Shown: piece by piece, positions 1 through 8,946 of the stretch
Numbering within the stretch: position 1 is the first letter of the stretch
Layout of the letters: every line of letters starts with the position of its first letter
Source: Synechococcales cyanobacterium SupBloom_Metag_052
GTDB lineage: Bacteria > Cyanobacteriota > Cyanobacteriia > PCC-6307 > Cyanobiaceae
Length of the DNA stretch: 40,511 nt
Reading direction: 5' to 3'
Assembly (NCBI GenBank): GCA_016463595.1
Contig: JAEMQZ010000008.1
Location: 1-40,511, forward strand
Made by a program: the position numbers and the translations under genes
Notes under the pieces: model-generated
What the model was told of the DNA's origin: nothing
The model's database searches: none
What the model saw: the letters and a program-made list of their open reading frames with translations, nothing else

Positions 1-7
1 GCCCCGT

Positions 8-1813
8 TCAGGCCATGTCGTCGCTGAAGTCTGAGATCACTTCGCCGTTGAAGAAATCGGCCAGGCGCTTGGCCTTTTCATCGATGCTGCCGGGCAGGGC
101 CCGCTGGGCTGGGAGCTCCACGGGAGTCGGCGCCGCTGCGGGTGGCGCGGCAGTGGCGATGCCTGCAGGCGTCGGCGCAGGGGCTGGTGTCACCACCGCC
201 ACCGCTGCCGTCAAGGCCACCGCGATCGGAGTCGCTATCTGGCCTGGGGAATGGGGTTCGCTCTGGGGTCTGGGGGCTGGCGGCGGCACGGCCTTGGCTG
301 GGGTTGCCGTGCTCTGGTGGCCTTCGGCGCCTTCGAGGATCACTTGGCGCGGGCTGCCGAGGGCTGCTTGCATGGCCCGCTCCAGCAGGGGCAGGCGCCC
401 TTGCACCATCGCCATCCAGTTGCCGGCCACCCGCACCACGGCCCGTTGGCCGTCCAGCCGCACCAAGGTGGCCTGCTGGGACAACAACATCCGGGTGGAG
501 GGCAGCTCCAGGCCGGTGAGGATTTGTTGCCAGAGCTCCGGCAGGTTGGCGCCCGCCGTTGGTCCGCCTTGGGCGGCTGGAGCCGGTTCCGGGCTCGTCG
601 TCGGGGCTGGATCAGGGGCTTTTGCTTGGCCGCGGGCCTGGGGGCTGACAGGAGCGCTCCCCATCGGCGCAGCTTGGACTGCAGCCGTGCTTTGGCCTGG
701 GGGCGCGCTGACCCCGGTCGGTTGGGCCAACAGGCCCAGCACCAGCACCTCCAGCCAGAGGCGCGGCTGGACGCTATGGCGCAACTGCTGTTCGCTGCCC
801 TTGAGCTGGCTCTGCCATTGCAGCAACTTGGCCGTGCCCAACTGCTGGGCGAGCTCGGGCAGTTGGGGCCGGAACTGGGGCGAAAAGCTGGTCAGTTCCA
901 GCCGGTCTGGGGCAACCGCCGCCAGCACCAGGTCCCGCAGCAGGCTGGTCAGGCCCTGCAACACCGCCGAGGGTTCGCGGCCCCGGTCGAGCAGCTCCCG
1001 GCAAGCCTCCACCACCCCCAGGGGTTCAAAGCGGGCTAGGGCCGTGGCCAGGGCCAGGAGCTCCTGTTCCGGCACCGCCCCCACCAGCTCCCACACGGCC
1101 ATCGGCTCGATCGGTGCCGGCAGCAGGCTCAGTTGGTCGAGCAGGCTCTCGGCATCGCGCAGGCCGCCCTGGGCCCGTTGGGCCACCACATGCAGGGCTT
1201 CGGCAGTAATGCCGATTTGCTCTTCCGTAGCGATGTAGCGCAGGTGGCCTTCGAGGGCCTCCAAGGGGATGCGGCGGAAATCGAACCGCTGGCAGCGGCT
1301 CAGGATCGTTGGCAGCACCCGCTGGGGATCGGTGGTGGCGAGCACGAACACCACCCGCGGGGGCGGCTCCTCCAGGGTTTTGAGCAGGGCGTTGAAGGCG
1401 GCCGTCGAGAGCATGTGGCACTCGTCGATCACATACACCTTCCAGCGGGCCTGCACCGGCGCAAAGCGGGAGCGCTCGATCAGTTCGCGGATGTTGTCCA
1501 CCCCGGTGTTCGAGGCGGCATCGATCTCGATCACGTCGAGGGCGTTGCCGGCGGCGATGCTGGTGCAGAGGGCGCAAATGCCGCAGGGATCTGGGGTGGG
1601 GCCGTCGCCACTGATGCAGTTGAGCGAGCGGGCCAGGATGCGGGCGCTGGAGGTTTTGCCCGTGCCCCGGGGCCCACTGAACAGGTAGGCCGGCGCGATC
1701 CGGTTCTGGCGCAGGGCGTTGCCCAGGGTGGCGGCGATCGCCTCCTGGCCCACCAGCTGGTCGAAGGTTTGGGGCCGGTACTTGTGGTGCAGCGGCTGGT
1801 AGGCCTGGCTCAT
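8..1813 (-). CDS. dnaX: DNA polymerase III subunit gamma/tau
   Basis: Clamp-loader ATPase subunit of the replicative polymerase; it loads the sliding clamp and tethers the polymerase cores. Reading from the ATG at 1813 gives about 601 residues. The Walker A GPRGTGKT is at residues 47-54, a cysteine cluster typical of the DnaX zinc module follows from C66 (C...CGICALC), and the Walker B-like segment VIDECHM lies near residue 128. Residues about 370-560 form a long Ala/Pro-rich linker. The protein ends in an acidic segment containing LADFFNGEVISDF. The ATG at 1831 would add six residues, but homology begins right after the 1813 start. No intein interrupts the gene, unlike Synechocystis PCC 6803 dnaX. 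It is the last visible gene of a minus-strand run starting at tig; the stop is at the window's left edge. A shorter gamma form by frameshifting is not evident. Confidence 0.96.
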   Translation of the reverse strand: MSQAYQPLHHKYRPQTFDQLVGQEAIAATLGNALRQNRIAPAYLFSGPRGTGKTSSARILARSLNCISGDGPTPDPCGICALCTSIAAGNALDVIEIDAASNTGVDNIRELIERSRFAPVQARWKVYVIDECHMLSTAAFNALLKTLEEPPPRVVFVLATTDPQRVLPTILSRCQRFDFRRIPLEALEGHLRYIATEEQIGITAEALHVVAQRAQGGLRDAESLLDQLSLLPAPIEPMAVWELVGAVPEQELLALATALARFEPLGVVEACRELLDRGREPSAVLQGLTSLLRDLVLAAVAPDRLELTSFSPQFRPQLPELAQQLGTAKLLQWQSQLKGSEQQLRHSVQPRLWLEVLVLGLLAQPTGVSAPPGQSTAAVQAAPMGSAPVSPQARGQAKAPDPAPTTSPEPAPAAQGGPTAGANLPELWQQILTGLELPSTRMLLSQQATLVRLDGQRAVVRVAGNWMAMVQGRLPLLERAMQAALGSPRQVILEGAEGHQSTATPAKAVPPPAPRPQSEPHSPGQIATPIAVALTAAVAVVTPAPAPTPAGIATAAPPAAAPTPVELPAQRALPGSIDEKAKRLADFFNGEVISDFSDDMA

Positions 1814-1861
1814 GGGTCGCTGCGTCCGCACTCCGTCCCCGCGAACGGTCGGACCCTGAGG

Positions 1862-2551
1862 CTAAACCTCATGGCCCTTGACCAGCTGGTCAAGCCGCTG
1901 TTGCAACTCCTCCACCTCGCTGAGTTTGTCCTCCAGGCGCTGGGCCGCCAGCCGCAGTCCTTCGAAGCCCTGGGCGCCGGTCCCGGACCTGGTGGGGCTG
2001 CCCTGGCCCCAACGGGATTCCGCCTTGGTGAGTTCCTGCTCCAGGGCCTGTTGCAGCCTGAGGCGCAGGCCTTCGAGCTGCTCCAGGCTGCGCAGCGCCA
2101 GCTCCCGGCCCTGCCCAATCGGCAGGCCATCGAGCCGCAGGTCCTGGCGTAGCAGCAGCCGAACCCCGGCCAGCAGGGCGGCCGGCACCATTTGGCCCAG
2201 GGCTAGGGCGCCGAGACTGCCGGTCTGCAGCCAGCCCTCCACCTGGGCGCTGCGGTGACGGCCGGTTTTGCACCAGTGGGCGAAGTGCTCGCAGTTGTTG
2301 AAGATCAGGTTGTAGCGCTGCTCGCCCAGGCGGCCCAGGGCCCGGTGCACGCTCACCCCGGGCGGCGAGCAGCTGCCGGGGGGGTAAGGGACCGTGGACA
2401 CTGGCTGACCGAGGCTGAAGTCCTGCAGGGGGCTGCGCAGGATTTGTCGACCCTCCAGGTAGTGGGCGACCGTGCCATCGCCTAGGTCGATGCCGTGGTG
2501 CACGAAGAGGCCGTGCTGGCGGGGCACCTTGAGATGGTCGGCGCTGGCCAA
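1862..2551 (-). CDS. LRAT-domain (NlpC/P60-like) protein with C-terminal coiled coil
   Basis: 229 residues from a TTG start at 2551. The start is favoured because the LRAT-like segment begins at once with ADHL, ahead of the only other candidate, a GTG eight codons in. The N-terminal ~100 residues carry LRAT family hallmarks: HHGIDLGDGTVAHY (H18/H19 to Y31) and NNCEHFAHWC, with C87 as the likely catalytic cysteine and a His in the first block as its partner. LRAT proteins belong to the NlpC/P60 papain-like fold and act as acyltransferases or thiol hydrolases; the substrate here is unknown. A hydrophobic Ala/Leu-rich stretch (about residues 105-130) could touch membrane. Residues about 140-229 are Gln/Leu/Arg/Glu-rich with heptad-like spacing, suggesting a coiled coil. 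It sits between clpX and dnaX on the same strand with gaps of about 50 bp. Family assignment is good; function is inference. Confidence 0.85.
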   Translation of the reverse strand: MASADHLKVPRQHGLFVHHGIDLGDGTVAHYLEGRQILRSPLQDFSLGQPVSTVPYPPGSCSPPGVSVHRALGRLGEQRYNLIFNNCEHFAHWCKTGRHRSAQVEGWLQTGSLGALALGQMVPAALLAGVRLLLRQDLRLDGLPIGQGRELALRSLEQLEGLRLRLQQALEQELTKAESRWGQGSPTRSGTGAQGFEGLRLAAQRLEDKLSEVEELQQRLDQLVKGHEV

Positions 2552-2604
2552 GGCAGGAGGACCGATCAGGGAACCGGAAAGGGACGGGGAATCCGGTGGA
2601 AGCT

Positions 2605-3954
2605 TCAGGCTGACTCGCGCTTGTTCCGGTCGGCCTTGCTGCTGGGGATCTCCAGCACCTTGGCCTTGCTGCGCTGCTCCACCATCTCCTGGGTGATTGT
2701 GAAACTCTTGACCTCCGTGCTGGAGGGCAGGTCGTACATCACATCGAGCATCAGCTCTTCGATGATGCCGCGCAGGGCGCGGGCACCGGTCTTGCGGCGG
2801 TGGGCCTCGGCGGCGATCGCCTGCACGGCCCCCGGTTCGAATTCGAGGCGCACGTTATCCATGCTCAGCAGGGTCTGGAACTGCTTGACCAGGGCGTCGC
2901 GGGGGGTGGTGAGAATCGATTCGAGGGCTTGGCTGTCCAGGGGTTCGAGCATGGCGCTCACCGGCAGGCGGCCAATGAATTCCGGAATCAGGCCGTAGCG
3001 CACGAGGTCGTCGGACTCCAAGTGGCGCAACACCTGGCTGGTCTGGAGGTCCTTGTGTTGGCGGCTACGGCCATCGGCCGGCAGGAAACCGATCGAATTG
3101 CGTCCTAGGCGCCGCTGCACCAGATCGTCCAGCCCCACAAAGGCGCCACCGCAGATGAACAGAATCTGGCTGGTATCGATTTGGATGCAGTCCTGGTAGG
3201 GATGCTTGCGGCCCCCCTGGGGCGGCACGTTGGCCAGGGTGCCTTCCAGCAGCTTCAGCAGGGCCTGTTGCACCCCTTCTCCGGAGACATCGCGGGTGAT
3301 CGAAGGATTTTCACTTTTGCGGGCGATCTTATCGATCTCATCGATATAGATAATGCCGCGCTGGGCCTGCTCCACATCCATGTCGGACTTCTGCAGTAGC
3401 CGCAGCAGGATATTTTCCACGTCTTCGCCGACGTAGCCCGCCTCGGTCAAGGTGGTGGCATCGGCCACGGCAAAGGGCACATCAAGCATCTCGGCCAGGG
3501 TCTGGGCGAGCAGGGTCTTGCCGCAGCCTGTGGGACCGATCAGCAGAATGTTCGACTTTTGGAGGCGGGTGGCGGTTTGATCCGTTTCTCCCTGGCCATC
3601 GCCTTGCCAGGCCAGCCGTTTGTAGTGGTTGTACACCGCCACCGCTAGCACTTTTTTGGCCTGCTCCTGGCCCACCACCTGCTGGTCGAGGAAGGCCTTG
3701 ATTTGGTGGGGCTTGGGCACTTCGGCCAGGACCGGGGCCGGTTTGGACGTCTTTTTGCTGGGGGCTTTGCTCTTGGTTTCGGGGGCGCTGCGGGCGGCCA
3801 CCTGGCTTTCGGTCAGCTCCTCATCGAGAATCTCGTTGCAGAGATCGATGCATTCGTCGCAGATGTATACGCCAGGGCCGGCAATCAACTTGCGCACCTG
3901 CTCCTGGGACTTGCCGCAGAACGAGCACTTCAGGTGGGCGTCGAACTTGGCCAT
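2605..3954 (-). CDS. clpX: ATP-dependent Clp protease ATP-binding subunit ClpX
   Basis: AAA+ unfoldase that recognises substrates and feeds them to ClpP. 449 residues from an ATG. The N-terminal zinc-binding domain has C10, C13, C32 and C35. A Lys/Pro/Ala-rich linker (about 45-80) precedes the AAA+ module, which has Walker A GPTGCGKT (140-147), the pore loop GYVG (173-176), Walker B IIYIDEID (201-208), the RKH pore-2 loop (249-251), and an IGF loop (288-290) that docks on ClpP. The GARALR sensor-2 region is near the C-terminus. It lies 73 bp downstream of clpP on the same strand, the usual tig-clpP-clpX order. All key motifs are intact. A HIP1 octamer falls at 2813-2820. Confidence 0.98.
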   Translation of the reverse strand: MAKFDAHLKCSFCGKSQEQVRKLIAGPGVYICDECIDLCNEILDEELTESQVAARSAPETKSKAPSKKTSKPAPVLAEVPKPHQIKAFLDQQVVGQEQAKKVLAVAVYNHYKRLAWQGDGQGETDQTATRLQKSNILLIGPTGCGKTLLAQTLAEMLDVPFAVADATTLTEAGYVGEDVENILLRLLQKSDMDVEQAQRGIIYIDEIDKIARKSENPSITRDVSGEGVQQALLKLLEGTLANVPPQGGRKHPYQDCIQIDTSQILFICGGAFVGLDDLVQRRLGRNSIGFLPADGRSRQHKDLQTSQVLRHLESDDLVRYGLIPEFIGRLPVSAMLEPLDSQALESILTTPRDALVKQFQTLLSMDNVRLEFEPGAVQAIAAEAHRRKTGARALRGIIEELMLDVMYDLPSSTEVKSFTITQEMVEQRSKAKVLEIPSSKADRNKRESA

Positions 3955-4027
3955 CGAGGGAAGGGTCTAAGGGGTAGGTCCAGGGCAAGGGGGGTGGAGC
4001 TCTGATGCGGAGGCAGGAGCTGGCTGA

Positions 4028-4717
4028 TTAGGCGGGATTCACCTCGGTCACGACCCGGTCGATCAGGCCGTAGGTCACGGCTTCGGCAGGCGAGAGGAAG
4101 TAATCCCGGTCCGTATCTTCGGCGATTTTCTCGAGGGGTTGGCCCGTGTGTTCGGCCATTAGGCCATTGAGGGTGTCCTTGAGGAAGAGGATTTCCTTGG
4201 CCTGGATCTCGATGTCCACGGCCTGGCCCTGGGCGCCGCCGAGGGGTTGGTGAATCATGATCCGGGCGTTGGGCAGGGCCAGGCGTTTGCCCTTGGTGCC
4301 ACCAGTTAGCAAAAAGGCGCCCATGCTGGCGGCCAGGCCATAGCAGATGGTGACGATGTCCGGGGTCACCTGCTGCATCGTGTCGTAGATGGCCAGGCCC
4401 GCGGTCACCGAGCCGCCGGGGGAATTCACATAGATCTGAATGTCCTTTTCGGGGTCTTCGGCCTCGAGGAACAGCAGCTGGGCCACCACGGCATCAGCCA
4501 CGGCGTCATCGATGCCCGTGCCCAGGAAAATGATCCGCTCGCGTAGCAGGCGCGAATAGATGTCAAAGGCCCGGTCGCCCCGGCCAGACTGCTCCACCAC
4601 TGTGGGCAGGATCCCAGGGGCGGCCTGGGGTCTGGGTGCGATCGCCTCGGGGCGATCGCCCTGCCATTGGTTCAAGACCGGATGGTGGCGCAGGGCGTGG
4701 AGTTGGGCGTCGATCAC
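4028..4717 (-). CDS. clpP: ATP-dependent Clp protease proteolytic subunit
   Basis: Serine protease subunit that forms the degradation chamber with ClpX. 229 residues from a GTG at 4717. The catalytic triad is visible as S131 (GLAASMGAF), H156 ([12 protein letters not shown]) and D205 (DTDRDYF), with the spacing of E. coli S97/H122/D171. Residues 1-38 precede the usual ClpP start and look like the leader or propeptide seen in picocyanobacterial copies; no ATG start exists nearer the catalytic domain. Two HIP1 octamers (4638-4645 and 4652-4659) lie within this leader, only 14 bp apart. It is upstream of clpX and 41 bp downstream of tig. Cyanobacteria usually hold several clpP paralogues; position next to clpX marks this one as the ClpX partner, by inference. 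Confidence 0.97.
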   Translation of the reverse strand: MIDAQLHALRHHPVLNQWQGDRPEAIAPRPQAAPGILPTVVEQSGRGDRAFDIYSRLLRERIIFLGTGIDDAVADAVVAQLLFLEAEDPEKDIQIYVNSPGGSVTAGLAIYDTMQQVTPDIVTICYGLAASMGAFLLTGGTKGKRLALPNARIMIHQPLGGAQGQAVDIEIQAKEILFLKDTLNGLMAEHTGQPLEKIAEDTDRDYFLSPAEAVTYGLIDRVVTEVNPA

Positions 4718-4758
4718 GCGGCCGTCGGGCTTAGGGCAGTGGGGTCAATCTATGGCGC

Positions 4759-6159
4759 TCAAGCGGGCTCGGCGGCGTCGGTCCCGCCAGCGATGGCCCC
4801 ATCCTCCCCAGCCAGGTCCTCGGCGGTCTTGGCGGTGATGGTGCTGTGGCTTTCCAGCCAGTCGAGCAGCTTCTGGCGCATCAGGTCTTCCTGCACGGCC
4901 TGGCGCAGGCGGGCTGGATCGATGGTGCCGCTCTCGCTGAGGTTGCGGGAGAGCTCCTTGAGCTTGGTGTCGAGCTCCTCCTCGGCCAGTTCGATCGCTT
5001 CGGCCAGGGCCAGGGCCTTGAGGGCCAGGCTGCGGCGCAGGCGCTTTTCGGCTTCGGGCCGGGAGGTGTCCCGCAGGCTGCGCACCAGCTCAGGGGTAAA
5101 AAGTTTGCGCACATCCATGCCTTGCTGGGCCAGCTGGCCGGCGGTCTGCTCCAGCAGGGCACGGATCTCTTCCTGCACCAGGGTTTCGGGCAGTTCCACC
5201 TCGAGCTGCTCCACGAGGGCGTCGAGCAGGGCGTCATGGCGGTTGGCCTTGTCGCGCCGTTCGGCGTCTTCCTGGAGGCGGGCTTCCAGGTCGGTGCGCA
5301 GCTCGGCGAGGGTTTCCTTGTCGCTGGCCTGCTGGGCGAAGGCGTCGTCGAGCTCGGGCAGCTCCTTGGTTTTGAGGTCGGTGAGGGTGAGCACGAAGCT
5401 GGCGGCCCGGCCGCGGCAGTCCTCCTGGGGGTACTCCTCGGGGAACTGGCAGGCCACGGTCTTGGTGTCGCCTACCGCCATGCCGATCACCCCTTCGACG
5501 AAGCCGGGGATCATGCGGCCCTCTTCCAGTTCCACTTCCATGCCTTCGCCACTGCCGCCGCTGATTGGGCTGCCGTCATCGCTGAAGGTGCCGCTGAAGT
5601 CGACCACGGTCACATCACCGGCCTGGGCGGGCCGGTCCTCGACCGGCACCAGGCTGGCCAGCTTCTGGCGGGACTGTTCGATCCATTCCTCGACCCGGGC
5701 GGGGTCGTAGCTGACGGCTTCGCTGGCGACCACCAGCCCCTTGGTGACTTTCAGGCTGGGGGTGGGTTCCACATCCAGCTCTAAGACCAAGGTGAGCTCC
5801 TCGCCGGGGGCGAACCGCTCCAGCAGGGCCTCGAAGCCGCCGGCCAGTTCCGGTTGGCCGATCGCCGGGATCGCCTCCTGGGCCAGGGCGTCGCGGAACA
5901 CGGAATCGACCAGTTCCTCCAGGGCGGTGGCGCGCACCCGCAGGGGGCCGATTTGTTGCATCAGCACCGGCCGGGGCACCTTGCCCTTGCGGAAGCCGGG
6001 CAACTTGATGCTGCGGCTGAGTTTCTCCAGGGCGGCGTCGTAGCTGGACTGGCTGCGGCCCGCCGGAACGGCAACTTCCAGGGCCAGGCGGCTGCCCGGG
6101 CGAGGGCTGGTGGTGACCTTCAGGCTGGCGGGGACGGCGGCGCTGGCGGCAGAACTCAT
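4759..6159 (-). CDS. tig: Trigger factor (ribosome-associated peptidyl-prolyl isomerase chaperone)
   Basis: Binds the ribosomal exit tunnel and holds nascent chains. About 466 residues from the ATG at 6159; an ATG at 6207 would add 16 low-complexity residues and is less likely. Domains in order are the ribosome-binding domain with the signature [12 protein letters not shown], an FKBP-type isomerase domain ([11 protein letters not shown] ... [24 protein letters not shown]), and a helical C-terminal chaperone domain. The tail ([16 protein letters not shown]) is acidic and low in complexity. It is the first gene of the minus-strand tig-clpP-clpX run and is transcribed away from asd across a ~650-bp spacer. 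No clear Shine-Dalgarno precedes the start. Confidence 0.97.
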   Translation of the reverse strand: MSSAASAAVPASLKVTTSPRPGSRLALEVAVPAGRSQSSYDAALEKLSRSIKLPGFRKGKVPRPVLMQQIGPLRVRATALEELVDSVFRDALAQEAIPAIGQPELAGGFEALLERFAPGEELTLVLELDVEPTPSLKVTKGLVVASEAVSYDPARVEEWIEQSRQKLASLVPVEDRPAQAGDVTVVDFSGTFSDDGSPISGGSGEGMEVELEEGRMIPGFVEGVIGMAVGDTKTVACQFPEEYPQEDCRGRAASFVLTLTDLKTKELPELDDAFAQQASDKETLAELRTDLEARLQEDAERRDKANRHDALLDALVEQLEVELPETLVQEEIRALLEQTAGQLAQQGMDVRKLFTPELVRSLRDTSRPEAEKRLRRSLALKALALAEAIELAEEELDTKLKELSRNLSESGTIDPARLRQAVQEDLMRQKLLDWLESHSTITAKTAEDLAGEDGAIAGGTDAAEPA

Positions 6160-6812
6160 GGCGGGCTGGTGGGGAGGAACGCCGGACCGGATCGGCGGGG
6201 CAGCCAACGATCCTAGGAACTGACCTCACCAGCTCCCTGGGTCGCTTCGCCAAGGACCGAATGGCCGCGTATTGTTAGGTCCATCCCCTGAGTTGGGGGT
6301 TGGGCCGGCCACTGCCCCAACCCTTCACCTCCCATACGTTCCCTTACCCACCCGTTTCCACCGACCCAGCTCCAGGTCCCTTGACCAGCCCCAGGCCTGA
6401 ATCCAGTCCAGATCCAGCCCCAGGCCCTACCTGCCAGGCCAAGGCCCTCGACGATTCAGTCGCCCCGATCCTGAGCTGCTGCTCCAGGGTCCTTTCGATC
6501 TAGAGCAAAGCTCCACCGTCAGGTTTCCTTACTGGAAACCCGGGTCCCCCCGAAGCCCCAAGCCTCCGCTAGCAACGATTTCCACTACCAGGATCCTGCT
6601 CCCTGGTCCCAGTCTTCCCCGGCCAGGGGTTTGTTGAGTCCAAGGCTTTGTAGGGCCGAACCAGCCAGCCAGGGTTTCGGACCAGCTTCTTCAGGACCCA
6701 GCAGCCGTCATCGGCTCCTCGATTGTCCCGAATTCCAAGCCTTTCCGATCTAGGTCCAGCCTGCTACCAAGCCCTGCTTTAGCCCCAACCGTTCCTTTCC
6801 CCCCTGCCGCCC
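6160..6812. other. Gene-free divergent spacer with hairpins and a direct repeat
   Basis: About 650 bp between divergent tig and asd, the longest gene-free stretch here. The plus strand is strongly pyrimidine-rich. Seen directly: an 8-bp stem GGGTTGGG/CCCAACCC (6297-6304, 6316-6323); an exact 13-bp direct repeat CCAGCCCCAGGCC (6385-6397, 6414-6426); a 7-bp stem GGTTTCC/GGAAACC with loop TTACT (6522-6540); a 6-bp stem ACCAGG/CCTGGT (6587-6607); CCCC/GGGG around 6617-6629; and a bulged 7-bp stem CCGAACC/GGTTTCGG (6656-6680). The open frame at 6300-6503 is Pro/Ser-rich with no recognisable family. Promoters for both genes must lie here, but I cannot place them with confidence. It could hold a long asd leader, a small RNA, or a decayed gene. 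Confidence 0.6.
6522..6540. other. Perfect 7-bp hairpin upstream of asd
   Basis: GGTTTCC (6522-6528), loop TTACT, GGAAACC (6534-6540). It runs straight into the palindrome ACCCGGGT (6538-6545), so two mutually exclusive foldings are possible. There is no U-tract, so it is not a typical terminator. It may be part of an RNA leader. Confidence 0.4.
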
Positions 6813-7904
6813 TTGTCCCTCCCTGACGCCAGTTCCCTCCCCAACCGGCCCCTGAAGGTGGCCGTGCTCGGTGCCACCGGGGCCGTGGGCCAGGAATTGC
6901 TCACCCTGCTGGCCGAGCGCCAGTTCCCGGTGGCGGAGCTGGTGCTGTTGGCGTCACCCCGCTCGGCCGGTCAGTCGTTGACCTGGAATGGCCGCTCCTG
7001 GCCCATCCAGCCGGTGAGTGCCGAGGCCTTCATCGGGGTTGATCTGGTGTTGGCCTCGGCCGGCGGATCGGTGTCCAAGCAATGGGCCCCCATAGCGGCG
7101 GCGGCCGGCGCCCTGGTGATCGACAACTCCAGCGCCTTTCGCCTCGATCCCCAGGTGCCTTTGGTGGTGCCCGAGGTGAACCCCCAAGCGGCCTTTGGCC
7201 ACCAGGGGATCATTGCCAACCCCAACTGCACCACGATCTTGATGACCCTGGCCCTGGCGCCCCTGGCGGCCCGGCGCCCCCTTCGTCGGGTGGTGGTGAG
7301 CACTTACCAATCGGCCAGCGGCGCCGGCGCCCGCGCCATGGAAGAGCTGCGCAACCTGAGCCAGACCGTGCTTGATGGTGGCAACCCCGAAAGTGCGGTG
7401 CTGCCCTACTCCCTCGCCTTCAACCTGTTCCTGCACAACTCGCCCCTGCAGGACAACGGCTACTGCGAAGAGGAGCTGAAAATGCTGCATGAAACCCGCA
7501 AGATCATGGGCCTGCCCGAACTGCGGGTCACGGCCACCTGTGTGCGGGTGCCGGTGCTGCGGGCCCACTCCGAGGCCCTCAACATCGAATTCCACGAACC
7601 TTTCCCGGTGGAGGAGGCCCGCGCCCTGTTGGCCCAGGCGCCGGGCGTTGAGTTGATCGAGGATTTCAGCTCAAACCGCTTCCCGATGCCCACCGATGTC
7701 ACGGGCCGGGACCCGGTGGCCGTGGGTCGCATCCGCCAGGACCTCAGCGAGCCCAATGCCCTGGAGCTCTGGCTCTGTGGCGACCAGATCCGCAAGGGCG
7801 CGGCCCTCAACGCCATCCAGATCGCCGAGTTGCTGCTCGATCCCGCCGCTGCGGATCGGGCCGGCGCCCCAGCTGGCGAAGCGGTTGCGGGAGTGGGCCG
7901 ATGA
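6813..7904 (+). CDS. asd: Aspartate-semialdehyde dehydrogenase
   Basis: Reduces aspartyl phosphate to aspartate semialdehyde with NADPH, the branch-point step for lysine/DAP, threonine and methionine. 363 residues from a TTG at 6813; no ATG lies near the family N-terminus, which begins at [13 protein letters not shown]. The NADP-binding loop GATGAVGQ is at 20-27, the catalytic cysteine is C139 in NPNCTT, and a conserved arginine/histidine region follows ([18 protein letters not shown]). The C-terminus overlaps dapA by 4 bp (ATGA), so the two are translationally coupled. Aspartokinase (lysC) is encoded about 8 kb away in this window. Confidence 0.96.
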   Translation: MSLPDASSLPNRPLKVAVLGATGAVGQELLTLLAERQFPVAELVLLASPRSAGQSLTWNGRSWPIQPVSAEAFIGVDLVLASAGGSVSKQWAPIAAAAGALVIDNSSAFRLDPQVPLVVPEVNPQAAFGHQGIIANPNCTTILMTLALAPLAARRPLRRVVVSTYQSASGAGARAMEELRNLSQTVLDGGNPESAVLPYSLAFNLFLHNSPLQDNGYCEEELKMLHETRKIMGLPELRVTATCVRVPVLRAHSEALNIEFHEPFPVEEARALLAQAPGVELIEDFSSNRFPMPTDVTGRDPVAVGRIRQDLSEPNALELWLCGDQIRKGAALNAIQIAELLLDPAAADRAGAPAGEAVAGVGR

Positions 7905-8830
7905 CCGGTTCGCCGCCAAGCCCGCTCACCCCTGGGGCCGCTTCCCCCGCCCCCTTCGGCCGGGTGGTGACGGCCATGGTTACCCCCTTTGGCGCCGATG
8001 GCGCCGTGGATCTCGACCTGGCCGGCCGGCTGGCCAGCCACCTGGTGGACGAGGGCTGCGACGGCCTGGTGCTTTGCGGCACCACCGGCGAATCACCCAC
8101 CCTCAGCTGGGAGGAGCAACACCAGCTCTTCTCCGCCGTCAAGGCTGCCGTGGGCAACCGCGCTTCCCTATTGGCGGGCACCGGCAGCAATTGCACCGCC
8201 GAGGCGATCGAGGCGATTGGCCAGGCGGCCGTCCTCGGCGCCGATGGGGCGCTGGTGGTGGTGCCCTACTACAACAAGCCGCCCCAGGAGGGGCTGGAAG
8301 CCCATTTCCGGGCCGTGGCCCTGGCGGCGCCCGAGCTACCCCTAATGCTTTACAACATCCCTGGTCGCACCGGCACCAGCCTCAGCCCCGAGACCACGGC
8401 CCGCCTGCTTGACCTGCCCAATGTGGTGAGTTTTAAGGCCGCCAGCGGCACCACTGAGGAGGTCAGTCAATTGCGGGCCGTTTGCGGCGAGCGGCTGGCG
8501 ATCTACAGCGGCGATGACGCCCTCACCCTGCCGATGTTGGCCGTGGGTGCCGTGGGCGTCGTGAGTGTGGCCGGCCATCTGGTGGCCCGCGAGATCAGCC
8601 AGATGGTCACCGCTTTCCTGGCCGGCGACCATGCCACCGCCCTGGCCTTACACGAACGGCTACTGCCCCTTTGCAAGGCCCTGTTTTTGACCACCAATCC
8701 GATTCCCGTCAAAGCCGCCTTGGAGTTGAGCGGCTGGCCCGTGGGTGCCCCCCGTCTTCCCCTGGTCTCCGCCTCCAGTGATGTACGTGAACGATTAACC
8801 ACAGCCCTGGCAGCCCTGCGTCCTACCTGA
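7901..8830 (+). CDS. dapA: 4-hydroxy-tetrahydrodipicolinate synthase
   Basis: Condenses pyruvate with aspartate semialdehyde in the DAP/lysine pathway. 309 residues. The family features are the TTGES loop (61-65), Y141 in YNIPGRTG, and the Schiff-base lysine K169 in VVSFKAASG. The start ATG overlaps the asd stop (ATGA). The first ~18 residues are Pro/Ser/Ala-rich and precede the conserved [11 protein letters not shown]. It is followed by 116 bp and then rnj on the same strand. Family length is about 290-300, so the protein is complete. Confidence 0.97.
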   Translation: MTGSPPSPLTPGAASPAPFGRVVTAMVTPFGADGAVDLDLAGRLASHLVDEGCDGLVLCGTTGESPTLSWEEQHQLFSAVKAAVGNRASLLAGTGSNCTAEAIEAIGQAAVLGADGALVVVPYYNKPPQEGLEAHFRAVALAAPELPLMLYNIPGRTGTSLSPETTARLLDLPNVVSFKAASGTTEEVSQLRAVCGERLAIYSGDDALTLPMLAVGAVGVVSVAGHLVAREISQMVTAFLAGDHATALALHERLLPLCKALFLTTNPIPVKAALELSGWPVGAPRLPLVSASSDVRERLTTALAALRPT

Positions 8831-8886
8831 CGCCAAGGCCCATCCCAGTCCTCCGCCCTCCAGCAGGCCAACCTGCAAACAACGGT

Positions 8887-8945
8887 CCGGAGGCATGGCA
8901 TTCAGTCCGGCATCTCTTTTCCTTCCCTTCCCCTTCTCTTCCTCT
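8887..8945 (+). promoter_or_regulatory. rnj leader: short hairpin plus 33-nt polypyrimidine tract
   Basis: CCGGA (8887-8891) can pair with TCCGG (8906-8910). Positions 8913-8945 are 33 consecutive pyrimidines, followed by a single G and the rnj ATG at 8947. There is no Shine-Dalgarno sequence in the leader. The hairpin plus C/U tract could attenuate read-through from dapA or act as a target for a translational regulator; both are inference. Confidence 0.45.
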
Positions 8946-8946
8946 G

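Noticed and set aside
8-1813. Intein in dnaX, known from Synechocystis
   Set aside because: The conserved DnaX motifs run without a long insertion, and no splicing motifs are seen.
1133-2152. Long plus-strand open frames opposite dnaX and other genes
   Set aside because: They are antisense shadows in GC-rich coding sequence; the opposite strands carry clear family motifs.
6300-6503. 67-codon open frame in the tig/asd spacer
   Set aside because: Pro/Ser-rich composition follows from the C-rich strand; no family signature and no ribosome-binding site.
6500-6812. Lysine riboswitch upstream of asd
   Set aside because: The conserved L-box core sequences are not present despite the hairpins.
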